Numbered from the stretch's first letter, positions 25,534 to 34,871 are shown. The stretch is DNA of 64,000 nt from Paenirhodobacter ferrireducens (GCF_004022265.1 NZ_SAVB01000028.1:1-64000); one strand, 5' to 3'. Notes: generated by a model from the sequence alone, not told the origin. Numbers and translations: made by a program.

Positions 25534-27282
25534 TCAGGCCGAGCGCAGCGCGCGCGTCGCCTCGGCATCGACGGCAAGCGTCGCGCGGTCGGTGATGACG
25601 ACGCCGTAATCGAGTCGCGCACCCTCGAGGCTGACGAGGCCGTTCTTCACGTCCTCGACCACGCGGGCGATGTCGCGCTCGAACGGGTTGCCATAGCCGC
25701 CGCCGCCGGGGTTCATGTTGGCGGCACGCTCGCCCGGGCGGATCGTCTCGATCACGTTCTCGGTGATCACGGTGGTCTCGCCGCCGCGCGTCACCTCGAG
25801 CCGGCCGACCTTCGGCGGCACCAGTGCCGAGCGTGCCCCCGAGGCGCCCATGGCCGGGATCCGCCGGCCCTCGCCGAAGGTGACGAGGGTCATCGGCGCG
25901 TCGAGCGGCTCGACCTCCCAGCGGGTGCCGGAGCCGCCGCGGTTGCGCCCGGCCCCGCCCGAATCCTCCATCAGCCCGTATTCGTGGATGATGATCGGAT
26001 AGGAATGTTCGAGCATCTCGATATCGCCCGAATGCAGCGCGCCGAAGCAGCATTCCGGCCCGCAGGCGTGCCAGCCGTCCTGCGTCGCGGTGGCGCCCGC
26101 GCCCGAGATGATCGAGGCCAGCACCATCGTCACGTATTCCTCGTCGTGGCGCTTGTCCCAGCCGGCGATGTTGCAGCCGTTGGCATGGCCCCAGCTTGCC
26201 GCGACCTTGGCCGGCGCCGCCTGCTCGAAGGCCAGACGCACGGCGTCGGTCAGGGTCTCCATCGGCGTCGTGGTGCAGTTCATGTGCGGCGCCGGGGATT
26301 GCGCGTTGCACAGCGTGCCCTTCGGCCCCATGTCGGTCGAGACGCAGCGATAGAGCCCCTCGTTGTAGGGCGGCGGCAGCTGCGCGAACATCATCAGCCC
26401 GAGATAGACGCCCGAGTGGCTGTTGCCCTCGTAGGAGTTGATGAAATAGGGCACCTGCGGCGGCGAGCTGACGGCGATGTGGCAATTGTCGCCGGTGATG
26501 GTGACGGTCGCGGTGATCTCGAAATCGCCCAGACCGTGGCCCGCATCCTCGAGGATCGCGGTGCCCGAATAGGTGCCGTCGGGCACCGCCGCGATCAGCT
26601 TGCGCATATGCGCCTCGGCCATGTCGAGCAGCTCGGCGATGCAGTCCTGCACCACCTGCTTGCCGTATTTGTCCATCATCCCCTTGAGGTTGCGCGCCCC
26701 CACCTGACAGGCGCCGATCAGCGCGTTGAAATCGCCCTCCTGATCGCGGCGGGCGCGCATGTTGGTCAGGATCATGTTCATCACGTCATGGCGCGGCACG
26801 CCGCGGTCCCAGATCTTCACCGGCGGAATCCGCAGCCCCTCGGCGAAGATCTCGGTGGCGTTCGGGTTGTAGCCCGCCGGCACCGGCCCGCCGACATCGG
26901 TCAGATGGCCCTTGCACACCGTCCAGAACACCAGCTCGCCCTCGTAGAACACCGGCATATACATGCAGGTGTCGATGATGTGGCTGCCGCCATAGGCGGG
27001 GTCGTTGTGCAAGATCAGGTCGCCCTCGTGGATCTCGCCCTTGAAGAAATGCGCCACCGATTTCATCGCCGGGATCAGCGAGCCGAGGTGGATCGGGATG
27101 TCCTGGCCCTGCAAGATCATCTCGGGCGCGCCGTTGAAGAGCGCGGTCGAATAGTCATGCGCCAGGTTGAAGACGGAGCTGCGCGCCGTCTGCTCGAGCG
27201 CGAGCGTCATCTCGCGCTGTGTCGTTTCCAGAACGCCCCGCACCACGGAAAGCGTGATCGGGTCCACCTTGCGTCTTGTCAT
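25534..27282 (-). CDS. hyuB: Hydantoinase/oxoprolinase subunit B
   Basis: A 582-residue subunit of the HyuB family, the partner of HyuA. It starts at the ATG at 27282 (MTRRKVDPITLSVVRG). Family signatures include FNLAHDYSTALFNGAPEMIL, DLILHNDPAYGGSHIIDTCM, DVGGPVPAGYNPNATEIFAE and RGGSGTRWEVEPLD. It is first in the leftward operon hyuB-hyuA-NCS1 permease and divergent from an AraC-family regulator. Together they look like a module for uptake and ATP-dependent opening of a cyclic amide. The exact substrate is unknown. Confidence 0.92.
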   Translation of the reverse strand: MTRRKVDPITLSVVRGVLETTQREMTLALEQTARSSVFNLAHDYSTALFNGAPEMILQGQDIPIHLGSLIPAMKSVAHFFKGEIHEGDLILHNDPAYGGSHIIDTCMYMPVFYEGELVFWTVCKGHLTDVGGPVPAGYNPNATEIFAEGLRIPPVKIWDRGVPRHDVMNMILTNMRARRDQEGDFNALIGACQVGARNLKGMMDKYGKQVVQDCIAELLDMAEAHMRKLIAAVPDGTYSGTAILEDAGHGLGDFEITATVTITGDNCHIAVSSPPQVPYFINSYEGNSHSGVYLGLMMFAQLPPPYNEGLYRCVSTDMGPKGTLCNAQSPAPHMNCTTTPMETLTDAVRLAFEQAAPAKVAASWGHANGCNIAGWDKRHDEEYVTMVLASIISGAGATATQDGWHACGPECCFGALHSGDIEMLEHSYPIIIHEYGLMEDSGGAGRNRGGSGTRWEVEPLDAPMTLVTFGEGRRIPAMGASGARSALVPPKVGRLEVTRGGETTVITENVIETIRPGERAANMNPGGGGYGNPFERDIARVVEDVKNGLVSLEGARLDYGVVITDRATLAVDAEATRALRSA

Positions 27283-27600
27283 GCCCTGTCGGTCCTTGTG
27301 TTCAGGGACAGCGGGCATGCGAAAACCGGGCCGCCGGGGCGGATCATGTCAGTTCTCCCTGTTCGCACGGGCCGCTGTCCGGCCTCGCATTGTCCCTTCA
27401 GGCTGCGCGACTCGGGGGGGTGCGATCTTGCACGGGGATGCGCAAAAACTTGTCACTCAGCGCGCCGGGCGGCCGGTTTTGTTCCTCCGCGCACCGGGAT
27501 TTGTCGCCGGGTGCACCCGCCGGCCGGTTGTCGCGAAAACGTCTTGATCGACAGGGCGCGGCGCGGTTACCGATTCGAAAAGCGCAACGGGAGACTGCGC
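27283..27600. promoter_or_regulatory. Divergent control region between hyuB and the AraC-family gene
   Basis: This 318-base interval holds no gene. AAAACCGGGCCGCCGG (27322-27337) and CCGGGCGGCCGGTTTT (27465-27480) are near inverted copies 127 bases apart. A third GGCCGGTT lies near 27523. Such spaced half-sites could be AraC-family binding sites that allow looping between the two promoters. The evidence is the repeat pattern alone. Confidence 0.4.
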
Positions 27601-28545
27601 ATGGAGGTCGTTGCCCGCCACACCGACGAGGTTGCCCCGCCGCTGCGCGCGCGGTTCTGGTCCGGCACCATCGCCGAGGCCTATTTCCCGCTCGACCTCA
27701 CCTTCCGCGACGCCGCCCGCTTCTCGGGCCGGATCGAGCGGCGCGCGATGGGGCCGGTGTCGCTGTCGCGGCTGATGACCGAGCCCGCGCAATACGAACG
27801 CCTGCCCAGCCACATCCGCGCCGGCGCCGAGGAGGAGTTCCTGATCACCATCCCGCGGCTGAGCCCGGTAGCCTTCCGCCAGCTCGGCCGCGAGGTGGTC
27901 TGCGACCCGGGCGGCTTCCTGATCGAGCGCGGCGACGCGCCCTATCGCTTTTCCTATGGCGCGACGAACGAGCTGTGTGTGCTGAAGATCTCGAAACGCG
28001 GCTTGTCAGAGAAACTGCGCGGCCCCGACCGCTTCTGCGCCCGGGTCTTCGACGGGCGCGACGGGGTGGCGGGGCTCTTCACCCAGACGGTGCGGGCGCT
28101 GCAGATGCTGCCGCGGGCCGACGAATACGCGGCCGAGGTGCTGGGCCGGCAGGTGGTTGAGCTGCTGGCGCTGGCGCTCGACGGTCAATCCGAAGCGGTC
28201 GAGGGGGCGACGAGCGCCGTTCGCGCTGCGCATCTGCGCCGGGCCGAGCAGGTGATCCGCGCCCGCCTCTCCGACCCCGATCTGACGCCCGAGACCGTGG
28301 CGCAGGCCTGCGCGATCTCGAAACGCTACCTGCACGAGCTCTTTGGCGAGACCAATGCGACGGTGGCGCAGTTCATCCGCGAAAGCCGGCTGATTGCCGC
28401 GCGCGACGCGCTGCGCACCACCCCCGGCGCCTCGATCGCCGACATCGCCTATCGCTTCGGCTTTTCCGATCAGGCGCAGTTCTCGCGCCTGTTCCGCGCG
28501 ATGTTCGGGCTGACCCCTTCGGCCTGTCGCCGCGGCGAGGACTAG
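27601..28545 (+). CDS. AraC-family transcriptional regulator
   Basis: A 314-residue regulator. The N-terminal two thirds resemble the AraC-binding-like domain. The C-terminal DNA-binding domain has two helix-turn-helix units, TVAQACAISKRYLHELFGE and SIADIAYRFGFSDQAQFSRL, ending FGLTPSACRR. The ATG at 27601 gives the usual length; the same frame is open far upstream, but that is antisense to hyuB. The divergent position marks it as the probable regulator of the hydantoinase operon. The inducer may be the cyclic-amide substrate. Confidence 0.88.
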   Translation: MEVVARHTDEVAPPLRARFWSGTIAEAYFPLDLTFRDAARFSGRIERRAMGPVSLSRLMTEPAQYERLPSHIRAGAEEEFLITIPRLSPVAFRQLGREVVCDPGGFLIERGDAPYRFSYGATNELCVLKISKRGLSEKLRGPDRFCARVFDGRDGVAGLFTQTVRALQMLPRADEYAAEVLGRQVVELLALALDGQSEAVEGATSAVRAAHLRRAEQVIRARLSDPDLTPETVAQACAISKRYLHELFGETNATVAQFIRESRLIAARDALRTTPGASIADIAYRFGFSDQAQFSRLFRAMFGLTPSACRRGED

Positions 28546-28974
28546 ACCGCGACGCGCCCGGGCGCGGGCCGATGCGCAACCTGTGGCTCAAAGAGGGGGG
28601 CCGCCCCGATGGCGTCTGTGTGCCACGGTGGAGCTGCCGCGATCCAGCAAGGAGCGCAGTCCTGCCGGAGACGACCACGATCGTCTTGGTTGCGGCGTTC
28701 GCGGCGCCTGAAATCAAGGGGTCCTGAGCCTGGCGAGATGCCCGGCTTTCGGCGCGCCAGATCAGACCGTTGCGCGACACCGCCGATGCGGGTGGGGAAT
28801 AACCCTCGCTGCTGCAGCGGTGTCTGCGGTTGACGGAAAAATATTTTTCGATAATTAATCGATTCTAGGCGCTCGATTCGCTTTTTCGGTGCCGTGTGGC
28901 GCTGGACCTGGATGGGAGGGGGCCGGGGACGGCAGCGCGCAGCCATTCAGCTTTGTTTACGGGAGGAGACAGCA
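28546..28974. other. Non-coding interval before the TRAP operon
   Basis: I find no convincing gene here. The right half is unusually AT-rich for this genome. It contains a perfect 12-base palindrome AAAAATATTTTT (28837-28848), directly followed by the dyad TCGAT-AATTA-ATCGA (28848-28862). This is a likely operator and promoter region for the TRAP transporter. The GntR regulator encoded after the TRAP genes is the natural candidate to bind it. A GGGAGGAG Shine-Dalgarno precedes the start at 28975. Confidence 0.45.
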
Positions 28975-30180
28975 ATGAAGATCACGATGACGGGGGTCGC
29001 GCTGACGGCGGCGCTCTTTGCCCCCCTGGCCGTTTCGGCCGAAACTCTGGCGGATATGAAGCCGATGACGTTGCGCGTGGCCTCGCTTTACGGACCCGAC
29101 AACTGGTTCACGGCGCCGATGGAGGCCTATACCGCGCGGCTGGAAAAGCGCAGCGGAGGCAAGCTGAAATTCGAGTATTACTACGCCGGCAGTCTTGTGC
29201 CGGCGCAGGAGCTGACCTCGGGGCTCGGGGCAGGGCTGTTCGATTTCGGCTTCGTTCTGCCGGCCTATGAGCCGGCGAAATTCTCGGTGGACGAGTGGCA
29301 GGGCAGTCTGGCGATTCCGAGCGAACAGAACCCGATCCTCGAAGTGGCGACCGCCGCATTGGCCGGGTATGAATGGAACGCCGGCCTGACCGCGCACACT
29401 CAGCAGCTGCTGGATGCCGGGATCATGCCGGTGATGCCGTCTTTCTCGATCACCGGCCCCTATGGTCTGCTGTGCAAGGAAGACAATTCAAGCCTTTCTG
29501 AGCTCGCGGGCAAACGCAGCCGGGTCGCGGGGGAGACCTGGACCAAAGAGGCGCAGAACCTGGGGCTGACTCCGGTCGCGCTGCCGATCACCGAGGTCTA
29601 TCAGGCCTTCCAGTCCGGCGTGATCGACTGCTGGATGGGGGGGCTTGCCGATGCGGGGGCCAACGGGTTCTTCGATCACGGCAAGTACTTCAACCTGGGG
29701 ATGGGGCTGACGGCCTATGCGCAGGCGGTCTATGGATTCAATCTCGAGACGTGGAATGCCTTCCCGCAGGATCTGAAGGAGATCATCTGGGACGAGACCG
29801 CGCAATATGCCTCGGAGCTGCTGGAAGCCGCACTGCGGCAGCAGTTGCGCGCGGCGAAGTCCAGCATCGAAAGCGGGGTCGTCTATACGACGCCGGATGC
29901 CGGCATGCGTCAGAAGGTCGATGCCCATCACGATGCCGTCCGCGCCGATGCCGTCGCCACCAGCCCGGCAGAGGTTGCCGATCCCGGCCGCGAGGTTGCG
30001 CGCCTGACGGAGCTGCGGGCGAAATGGCGTGCCTTGCTCAGCGACAACCTCGGGTTCGGGGGGGATTACACCTCCTGGGGCGATTTCGTGGCCAAGGGCG
30101 GAGAGCTGCCGGATTTCGCCCCGCTTAAGGCGCAGATCCTGGCCGAGATCGTCACTCCGTACAGCGCAACGCAGCCCTGA
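28975..30180 (+). CDS. TRAP transporter substrate-binding protein (DctP type)
   Basis: A 401-residue periplasmic binding protein with a signal peptide (ALTAALFAPLAVSAETL). Family features are KRSGGKLKFEYYYAGSLVPAQELTSGLGAG in two blocks and the segment GVIDCWMGGLADAGANGFFD. TRAP binding proteins usually hold organic acids through a conserved arginine. It is followed by the small and large membrane subunits. In the 119-base gap, GGGCGGGC (30192-30199) can pair with GCCCGCCC (30259-30266), another intercistronic hairpin behind a binding protein. Ligand unknown; an organic or keto acid is expected. Confidence 0.9.
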   Translation: MKITMTGVALTAALFAPLAVSAETLADMKPMTLRVASLYGPDNWFTAPMEAYTARLEKRSGGKLKFEYYYAGSLVPAQELTSGLGAGLFDFGFVLPAYEPAKFSVDEWQGSLAIPSEQNPILEVATAALAGYEWNAGLTAHTQQLLDAGIMPVMPSFSITGPYGLLCKEDNSSLSELAGKRSRVAGETWTKEAQNLGLTPVALPITEVYQAFQSGVIDCWMGGLADAGANGFFDHGKYFNLGMGLTAYAQAVYGFNLETWNAFPQDLKEIIWDETAQYASELLEAALRQQLRAAKSSIESGVVYTTPDAGMRQKVDAHHDAVRADAVATSPAEVADPGREVARLTELRAKWRALLSDNLGFGGDYTSWGDFVAKGGELPDFAPLKAQILAEIVTPYSATQP

Positions 30181-30299
30181 CGCACCGCTGCGGGCGGGCT
30201 GGGCACGGCCCATGTCGCCCGCGCTGCCGCGCTGCATGCCCCCCATCCGCCATTGCCTGCCCGCCCGAGGCTGCGCAATCGCCATTTGCGAGAACTTCC

Positions 30300-30839
30300 A
30301 TGATATCGATCCCAGGCAAACGAAAGCTGCCAATCTGGCGCGTGGGGAAGGCCGCGCTCACCGGACTGGGGAGCGTCTGTCTTTACGTGCTGATCTTGCT
30401 GACCTTCGCCGACGTCGTGTCGCGCAACATGTTCAATACGCCCATTCCCGGGGCGCTCGAGGTCACGGAATACTGGCTGATGGTGCCGATGGTCTTTGTC
30501 GGCATCTGGTGGGCCGGCGTCAGCCATGAACACGTGCGGGTCTCGATGCTGACCGAAGTTCTGGGCCGCAATGCGCTGAAACTGGCGGACGGTATCGTGG
30601 CGGTGCTGTCGATCCTGATCTTGCTGAAGATGGCGTGGCTTGGCTTTCACGTCGCGTTCGAGAGCATGACCGACGGCGAGTATGCCGGTGCCTACAAGAT
30701 CGCCATCTGGCCCGTGCGCTTTGTGACGGCCGTGGGCTTTCTGAGCTTCGCGCTGGTCATTGCACAGTATCTCTACGTCGTTCTGTCCGGGGCGAGCCCC
30801 GATGCGGATGAGCCCATGGAAAGCCCGGAGGCCCTGTGA
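30300..30839 (+). CDS. TRAP transporter small permease (DctQ type)
   Basis: A 179-residue membrane protein with four membrane segments, typical of the DctQ subunit. Family marks include LTFADVVSRNMFNTPIPGA and EYWLMVPMVFVGIWWAG near the first two helices. It joins the large subunit in the inner membrane and shapes the binding-protein contact. The ATG follows no strong Shine-Dalgarno. Its stop overlaps the start of the large subunit (TGATG). Confidence 0.9.
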   Translation: MISIPGKRKLPIWRVGKAALTGLGSVCLYVLILLTFADVVSRNMFNTPIPGALEVTEYWLMVPMVFVGIWWAGVSHEHVRVSMLTEVLGRNALKLADGIVAVLSILILLKMAWLGFHVAFESMTDGEYAGAYKIAIWPVRFVTAVGFLSFALVIAQYLYVVLSGASPDADEPMESPEAL

Positions 30840-32344
30840 TGACCCAGCAGATGACACCGATTTCTGACCTTGCCACCCCTGTCCCGGCCGATGTGCAGCC
30901 GTGGAAGGGCGTGTCCTGGGTGATCTTGCTGACCGTGCTCGGCGCGGTCTGTGGCGCGCTGTTCTTCGTCGATATGGCGCGGGAGCTGCGTGCGATCGTG
31001 GCACTGGGCATGATGTTCGCGCTGATGGGGCTGGGCATGAGTGTCGGGCTCGCGATGGGGGTCTCGGGCGCGCTCGGCCTTTATGCCGTGATGGGCCCGC
31101 GTGCGCTTGACACGACGCTGTCGCAGGTGCCCTTCACCACCGCCTCCGGTTCGACCTTCGTCGTGCTGCCGATGTTCGTCTTCATGGGGCTGATGCTCTG
31201 GTATTCGGGGATCACCACCAAGCTTTACGCCGCCGCGCGCATCCTGTTCTTCTGGCTGCCCGGCAATCTGGCCGCGACGACCAATATCGCCGGGGCGGGC
31301 CTCGGCGCGATCAGCGGCTCGACCGTGGGCAGCACCTATGCGCTTGGCCGGATCGCGATCGCCGAGATGCTGCGCGTTGGCTATGACAAGCGCCTTGCGG
31401 TTGGTGCGGTGCTCAGCGCCGGCACCATCGGCCAGTTGATCCCGCCGAGCATCATGATGGTGATCTTCGCGGGCTTCGCCGAGGTGCCGGTCGGGCCGCA
31501 GCTGCTCGCGGGCACGATCCCGGGGATCCTGCTGACCCTCGCCTATGTGCTGACCGTGGTGGCAATCGCCGTGCTCCGCCCCGACTGGGTCGGCGCCACG
31601 GGGCGCGGCGCGAAGGCCGCGACGGTCGCGGCGGCCCCGGCCCTGAGCCCGCGCGAGAAGCTGCGCATCGTCGCCGCCGCCTGGCCGGTGCCGCTGCTGA
31701 TCGCGGTGATCTTCGGCGGCCTCGGCGGCGGGTTCCTGACGGTGACCGAATGCGCATCGGTGGGGGCGGTGGGCGCGGCGCTCTATTGCCTTGCCGTGCA
31801 GGACGCCCGCAGCTTCCTGCGCTCGCTGTTCGGGGCGGCGCGTGGCACGCTGTCGGCGGTGGGCTCGGTGCTGATCCTGGTCATCGGCGCGGCCATCCTC
31901 AGCCGCCTGCTGGCCGTCACCGGCGCCGCGCAATGGCTGTCGCAGAGCATGCGGGAGGTCTCGGGCAATGTCGTCGTGTTCTTCGGCCTGCTGATCCTGC
32001 TCTATCTCGTGCTCGGGATGTTCATGGATGCGATCGCGATGATGCTGCTGACGGTTCCGCTGATCATGCCGATCGTGGTCGCAGCGGGCTATGATCCGAT
32101 GTGGTTCGGCGTCTTTCTGGTGCTGATGGCGGAAATCAGCATCCTGACGCCGCCTGTTGGCTTGCTGGTGTTCATCGGTCATCGCATGGCGCAGGATCCC
32201 GAGATCAACATTGGCCATCGGATCTCTCTCAAGGACGTTTTTTCCGGCGTCTTGCTGTTCGTGCCGCTGGCTCTGGCCGTGGTGATCGTCATCACGGTTT
32301 TCCCGGGGCTCGTCACCTGGCTGCCGTCGCAGATGATCCGCTGA
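30839..32344 (+). CDS. TRAP transporter large permease (DctM type)
   Basis: A 501-residue sodium-coupled permease with about twelve membrane segments and the translocation path. Family features are LGMSVGLAMGVSGALGLYAV, the AISGSTVGSTYALGRIAI loop, LIPPSIMMVIFAG and MDAIAMMLLTVPLIMPIV. The ATG at 30839 is preferred to the GTG three bases earlier. The three TRAP genes and the downstream GntR, FAH and SDR genes run in one direction and probably form one catabolic unit. Confidence 0.92.
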   Translation: MTQQMTPISDLATPVPADVQPWKGVSWVILLTVLGAVCGALFFVDMARELRAIVALGMMFALMGLGMSVGLAMGVSGALGLYAVMGPRALDTTLSQVPFTTASGSTFVVLPMFVFMGLMLWYSGITTKLYAAARILFFWLPGNLAATTNIAGAGLGAISGSTVGSTYALGRIAIAEMLRVGYDKRLAVGAVLSAGTIGQLIPPSIMMVIFAGFAEVPVGPQLLAGTIPGILLTLAYVLTVVAIAVLRPDWVGATGRGAKAATVAAAPALSPREKLRIVAAAWPVPLLIAVIFGGLGGGFLTVTECASVGAVGAALYCLAVQDARSFLRSLFGAARGTLSAVGSVLILVIGAAILSRLLAVTGAAQWLSQSMREVSGNVVVFFGLLILLYLVLGMFMDAIAMMLLTVPLIMPIVVAAGYDPMWFGVFLVLMAEISILTPPVGLLVFIGHRMAQDPEINIGHRISLKDVFSGVLLFVPLALAVVIVITVFPGLVTWLPSQMIR

Positions 32345-32396
32345 GCTGCATGCACAAATGTCATTTTTTCCAAGATACAGATAGGAGCGCTGGGCG

Positions 32397-33113
32397 ATGT
32401 CGAAACGGGGAGAAGCAAAGTCACTGGCGCTGGATGTCTATCAGCGGATACGTCAGGGCATTTTTGACGGTCAGATCACGCCGGGCACCCGGCTGCAGCC
32501 TGCGGTTCTGAGCAAGGAATACAACGCCAGCACGACCGTCGTGCGCGAGGCGCTGATCTTGCTGAGCGGAGACCGTCTGGTCAGCTCGACGACGGGGCAG
32601 GGGTTTTCCGTGCCCGAACTCGACCGCAAGGAACTGCTCGATCTGACGTTGTTGCGCTGCCATAACGAAAAGCTGGCGCTGACGCTGGCCATCGAGCGCG
32701 GGGACATGGACTGGGAGACCGAGGTGCTGGCGGCCCATCACAGGCTGTCGCGCACGCAGCGCCGTCTGCCCGGCGACCAGCTGCACGGCAACCCCGAATG
32801 GTTCAACGCGCACCGCGCATTTCACGCAAAGCTGGTCGAGGCCTGTGGCATCCCGGCGCTGATCGACATTTGCGAAAAACTCGCGGCGGCGACCGAGATC
32901 TACCGTGTCACCTCGGGGCCGGTCACGACCACGAGTGCGCGCAACGTGGAGCAGGAACATGCCGACATTCTGGAGGCAGTGCTGCACCGCGATGCGGCGC
33001 GGGCCACGGCGCTGCTGCTGGAACACTATCAGGCGACGGCGGACAAGCTGCTTGCCCGTTGGCCCGGCGCGGCCGCGGACGGAGAGCGCGTCGCGCCCCC
33101 GTCCGATCGGTGA
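32397..33113 (+). CDS. GntR-family transcriptional regulator (FCD type)
   Basis: A 238-residue regulator. The N-terminal winged helix includes VYQRIRQGIFDGQITPGTRL and EYNASTTVVREALILLSGD. The C-terminal helical FCD-type effector domain contains NPEWFNAHRAFHAKLVEACG and NVEQEHADILEAVLHRDA, with histidines that may bind metal. It lies between the TRAP genes and two catabolic enzymes and should control the set. AT-rich dyads upstream of the TRAP operon are candidate targets. Confidence 0.9.
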   Translation: MSKRGEAKSLALDVYQRIRQGIFDGQITPGTRLQPAVLSKEYNASTTVVREALILLSGDRLVSSTTGQGFSVPELDRKELLDLTLLRCHNEKLALTLAIERGDMDWETEVLAAHHRLSRTQRRLPGDQLHGNPEWFNAHRAFHAKLVEACGIPALIDICEKLAAATEIYRVTSGPVTTTSARNVEQEHADILEAVLHRDAARATALLLEHYQATADKLLARWPGAAADGERVAPPSDR

Positions 33114-33176
33114 CCGTGTCCACGCGCGGCAATCATCATCAGATTTCCCTTATCCCAGACTCTGCAGGAGCGACGA

Positions 33177-34016
33177 ATGCGTCTTGTTTCTTTCATCACC
33201 CCCTCGGGGACGGCCAGCTATGGCACCGTTGCCGGGTCCGACGTTCTGGATGCCGGGGCCGTTCTGGGGGCGCAATATGCCGACCTGCGTCAGGTGATCG
33301 CTGCCGACGCAGTGCCCGGGCTGGCCGGGGTCGGCACGGCCCTTCCGCTGGCCGATGTCACGCTGCTGCCGCCGGTTCCGACCCCGGAAAAGATCCTCTG
33401 TGTCGGGCTGAACTACCTGTCACACATCGCTGAGACCGGCCGCGACCGGCCCCGCCATCCCTCGATCTTCACCCGCTACCCGTCCTCGCTGGTCGGGCAC
33501 GGCACGCCGCTGGTGCGTCCGAAGGTCAGCAAGGACTTCGATTATGAGGGCGAGCTGGCGGTAATCATCGGCAAGGCGGGGCGTCACATTCCGGCCGAGG
33601 CGGCTTTCGATCATGTGGCGGGCTATACCTGCGTGAACGAAGGGTCGATCCGCGACTATCAGATCCACACGACCCAGTTCTGGCCGGGCAAGAGCTTCGA
33701 GGCCTCGGGCTCCATCGGGCCGTGGATCGTGACCGCCGATGAATTGGAGGATATCACCGCGCAGACCCTGACCACCCGGGTTGACGGCGTGGTGGTGCAG
33801 CAGGCCGGGCTCGACGATCTGGCGATCTCGATCCCCGAGATGATCGCCTATATCTCGAGCGTGCTCACCTTGCAGCCGGGCGATGTGATCGCGACGGGCA
33901 CGCCGGGCGGGGTCGGCAAATTCCGCAAGCCGCAGCTTTACCTCGCCCCGGGGATGCAGGTCGAGGTGGAGATCACCGGCATCGGCACGCTGGGCAATGG
34001 TGTCGTCGACGAATGA
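33177..34016 (+). CDS. Fumarylacetoacetate hydrolase family protein
   Basis: A 279-residue protein of the FAH superfamily, which cleaves or isomerises 2,4-diketo acids using a divalent metal. Family blocks are ILCVGLNYLSHIAETG, KDFDYEGELAVIIGKAGR, DYQIHTTQFWPGKSFEASG and QPGDVIATGTPGGVGKFRKP. In non-phosphorylative L-fucose or L-rhamnose breakdown, an FAH hydrolase splits a 2,4-diketo-3-deoxy sugar acid made by an SDR. The SDR gene lies 60 bases downstream, so such a sugar-acid path is plausible but unproven. An aromatic meta-cleavage path is the alternative. Confidence 0.88.
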   Translation: MRLVSFITPSGTASYGTVAGSDVLDAGAVLGAQYADLRQVIAADAVPGLAGVGTALPLADVTLLPPVPTPEKILCVGLNYLSHIAETGRDRPRHPSIFTRYPSSLVGHGTPLVRPKVSKDFDYEGELAVIIGKAGRHIPAEAAFDHVAGYTCVNEGSIRDYQIHTTQFWPGKSFEASGSIGPWIVTADELEDITAQTLTTRVDGVVVQQAGLDDLAISIPEMIAYISSVLTLQPGDVIATGTPGGVGKFRKPQLYLAPGMQVEVEITGIGTLGNGVVDE

Positions 34017-34076
34017 CTGCCACGGCCCGTGCCCCGCACCGGGCCCGGGCGGATTTCAAAGAAGGATACAGACCGA

Positions 34077-34856
34077 ATGGACAAAAGGTTTGCAGGCAAG
34101 ACCGCCTTCATCACCGGCGGCACCGGGGCGCTTGGCACCGCGATCGGCAAGCGCATCGCGCAGGAGGGCGGCAAGGTCTATCTTGCCGATCTGAAGCCGG
34201 AACCGACCGACAGCATCGCGGCGGCCTTCGAGGGGCTTGTCGCGCCGGTCATCGTGCCGCTCGACGTCACATCGGATGCGGATTGGCGCCAGACCCTCGA
34301 TGCGGTTGTGGCCGAGGCCGGCAAGCTTGACGTTCTGGTCAATGCCGCCGGGGTCGTGGGCAATGGCAGCTTCCTGATCGACGCGCTGCCGACCGCCGAC
34401 TGGCAGCGGATCATGTCGGTGAACGTGGACGGCACCTTTCTGGGCACCCGCGAAGCGATCCGGGTGATGAAGGACAGCGGCGGTGGTGCCGTCGTCAATA
34501 TCGGCTCGACCACGGCCTTCGTCAGCAGTCTGGATGCGATCCCCTACAATGTCAGCAAGGCAAGCGTGCGGGCACTGACGCGCAACGCTGCCTTCAGCGC
34601 GGGCAAGAGTGGCTATCGCGTGCGGGTCAATGCGGTGCATCCGACCTGGGTCTGGACGCCGCTGGTCGAGGCGATGCTGGTCAAGCGCTTCGGATCGAAA
34701 GAAAAGGCGCTTGAGGTTCTGCTGGCCCAGCATTGCGTCGACCGCCTGCCCGAACCTGCCGATATCGCCAATGCCGTGGCCTTCCTCGCATCGGACGAGG
34801 CGGCGATCATCACCGGCGCGGATCTGGTGGTGGACGGCGGCCGCACCTTGGGGTGA
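34077..34856 (+). CDS. Short-chain dehydrogenase/reductase
   Basis: A 259-residue NAD(P)-dependent oxidoreductase. The nucleotide site is TGGTGALG, followed by NAAG, a serine in VNIGSTTAFVSS, and the catalytic YNVSK. The ATG at 34077 is chosen because it gives the usual N-terminus (RFAGKTAFITGG); GAAGGA lies upstream. It follows the FAH gene and likely oxidises the intermediate that the FAH protein then cleaves. The substrate is inferred to be a deoxy keto acid or a related hydroxy acid. Confidence 0.88.
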   Translation: MDKRFAGKTAFITGGTGALGTAIGKRIAQEGGKVYLADLKPEPTDSIAAAFEGLVAPVIVPLDVTSDADWRQTLDAVVAEAGKLDVLVNAAGVVGNGSFLIDALPTADWQRIMSVNVDGTFLGTREAIRVMKDSGGGAVVNIGSTTAFVSSLDAIPYNVSKASVRALTRNAAFSAGKSGYRVRVNAVHPTWVWTPLVEAMLVKRFGSKEKALEVLLAQHCVDRLPEPADIANAVAFLASDEAAIITGADLVVDGGRTLG

Positions 34857-34871
34857 AAGCCTGCGTCTCCT

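Noticed and set aside
25171-27600. N-terminal extension of the AraC-family regulator to 1124 codons
   Set aside because: The extra part is antisense to hyuB and hyuA and shows no domain. The regulator itself fits a start at 27601.
28609-28833. A 74-codon open frame between the AraC gene and the TRAP operon
   Set aside because: It has no similarity and no Shine-Dalgarno, and the composition is typical of random GC-rich frames.
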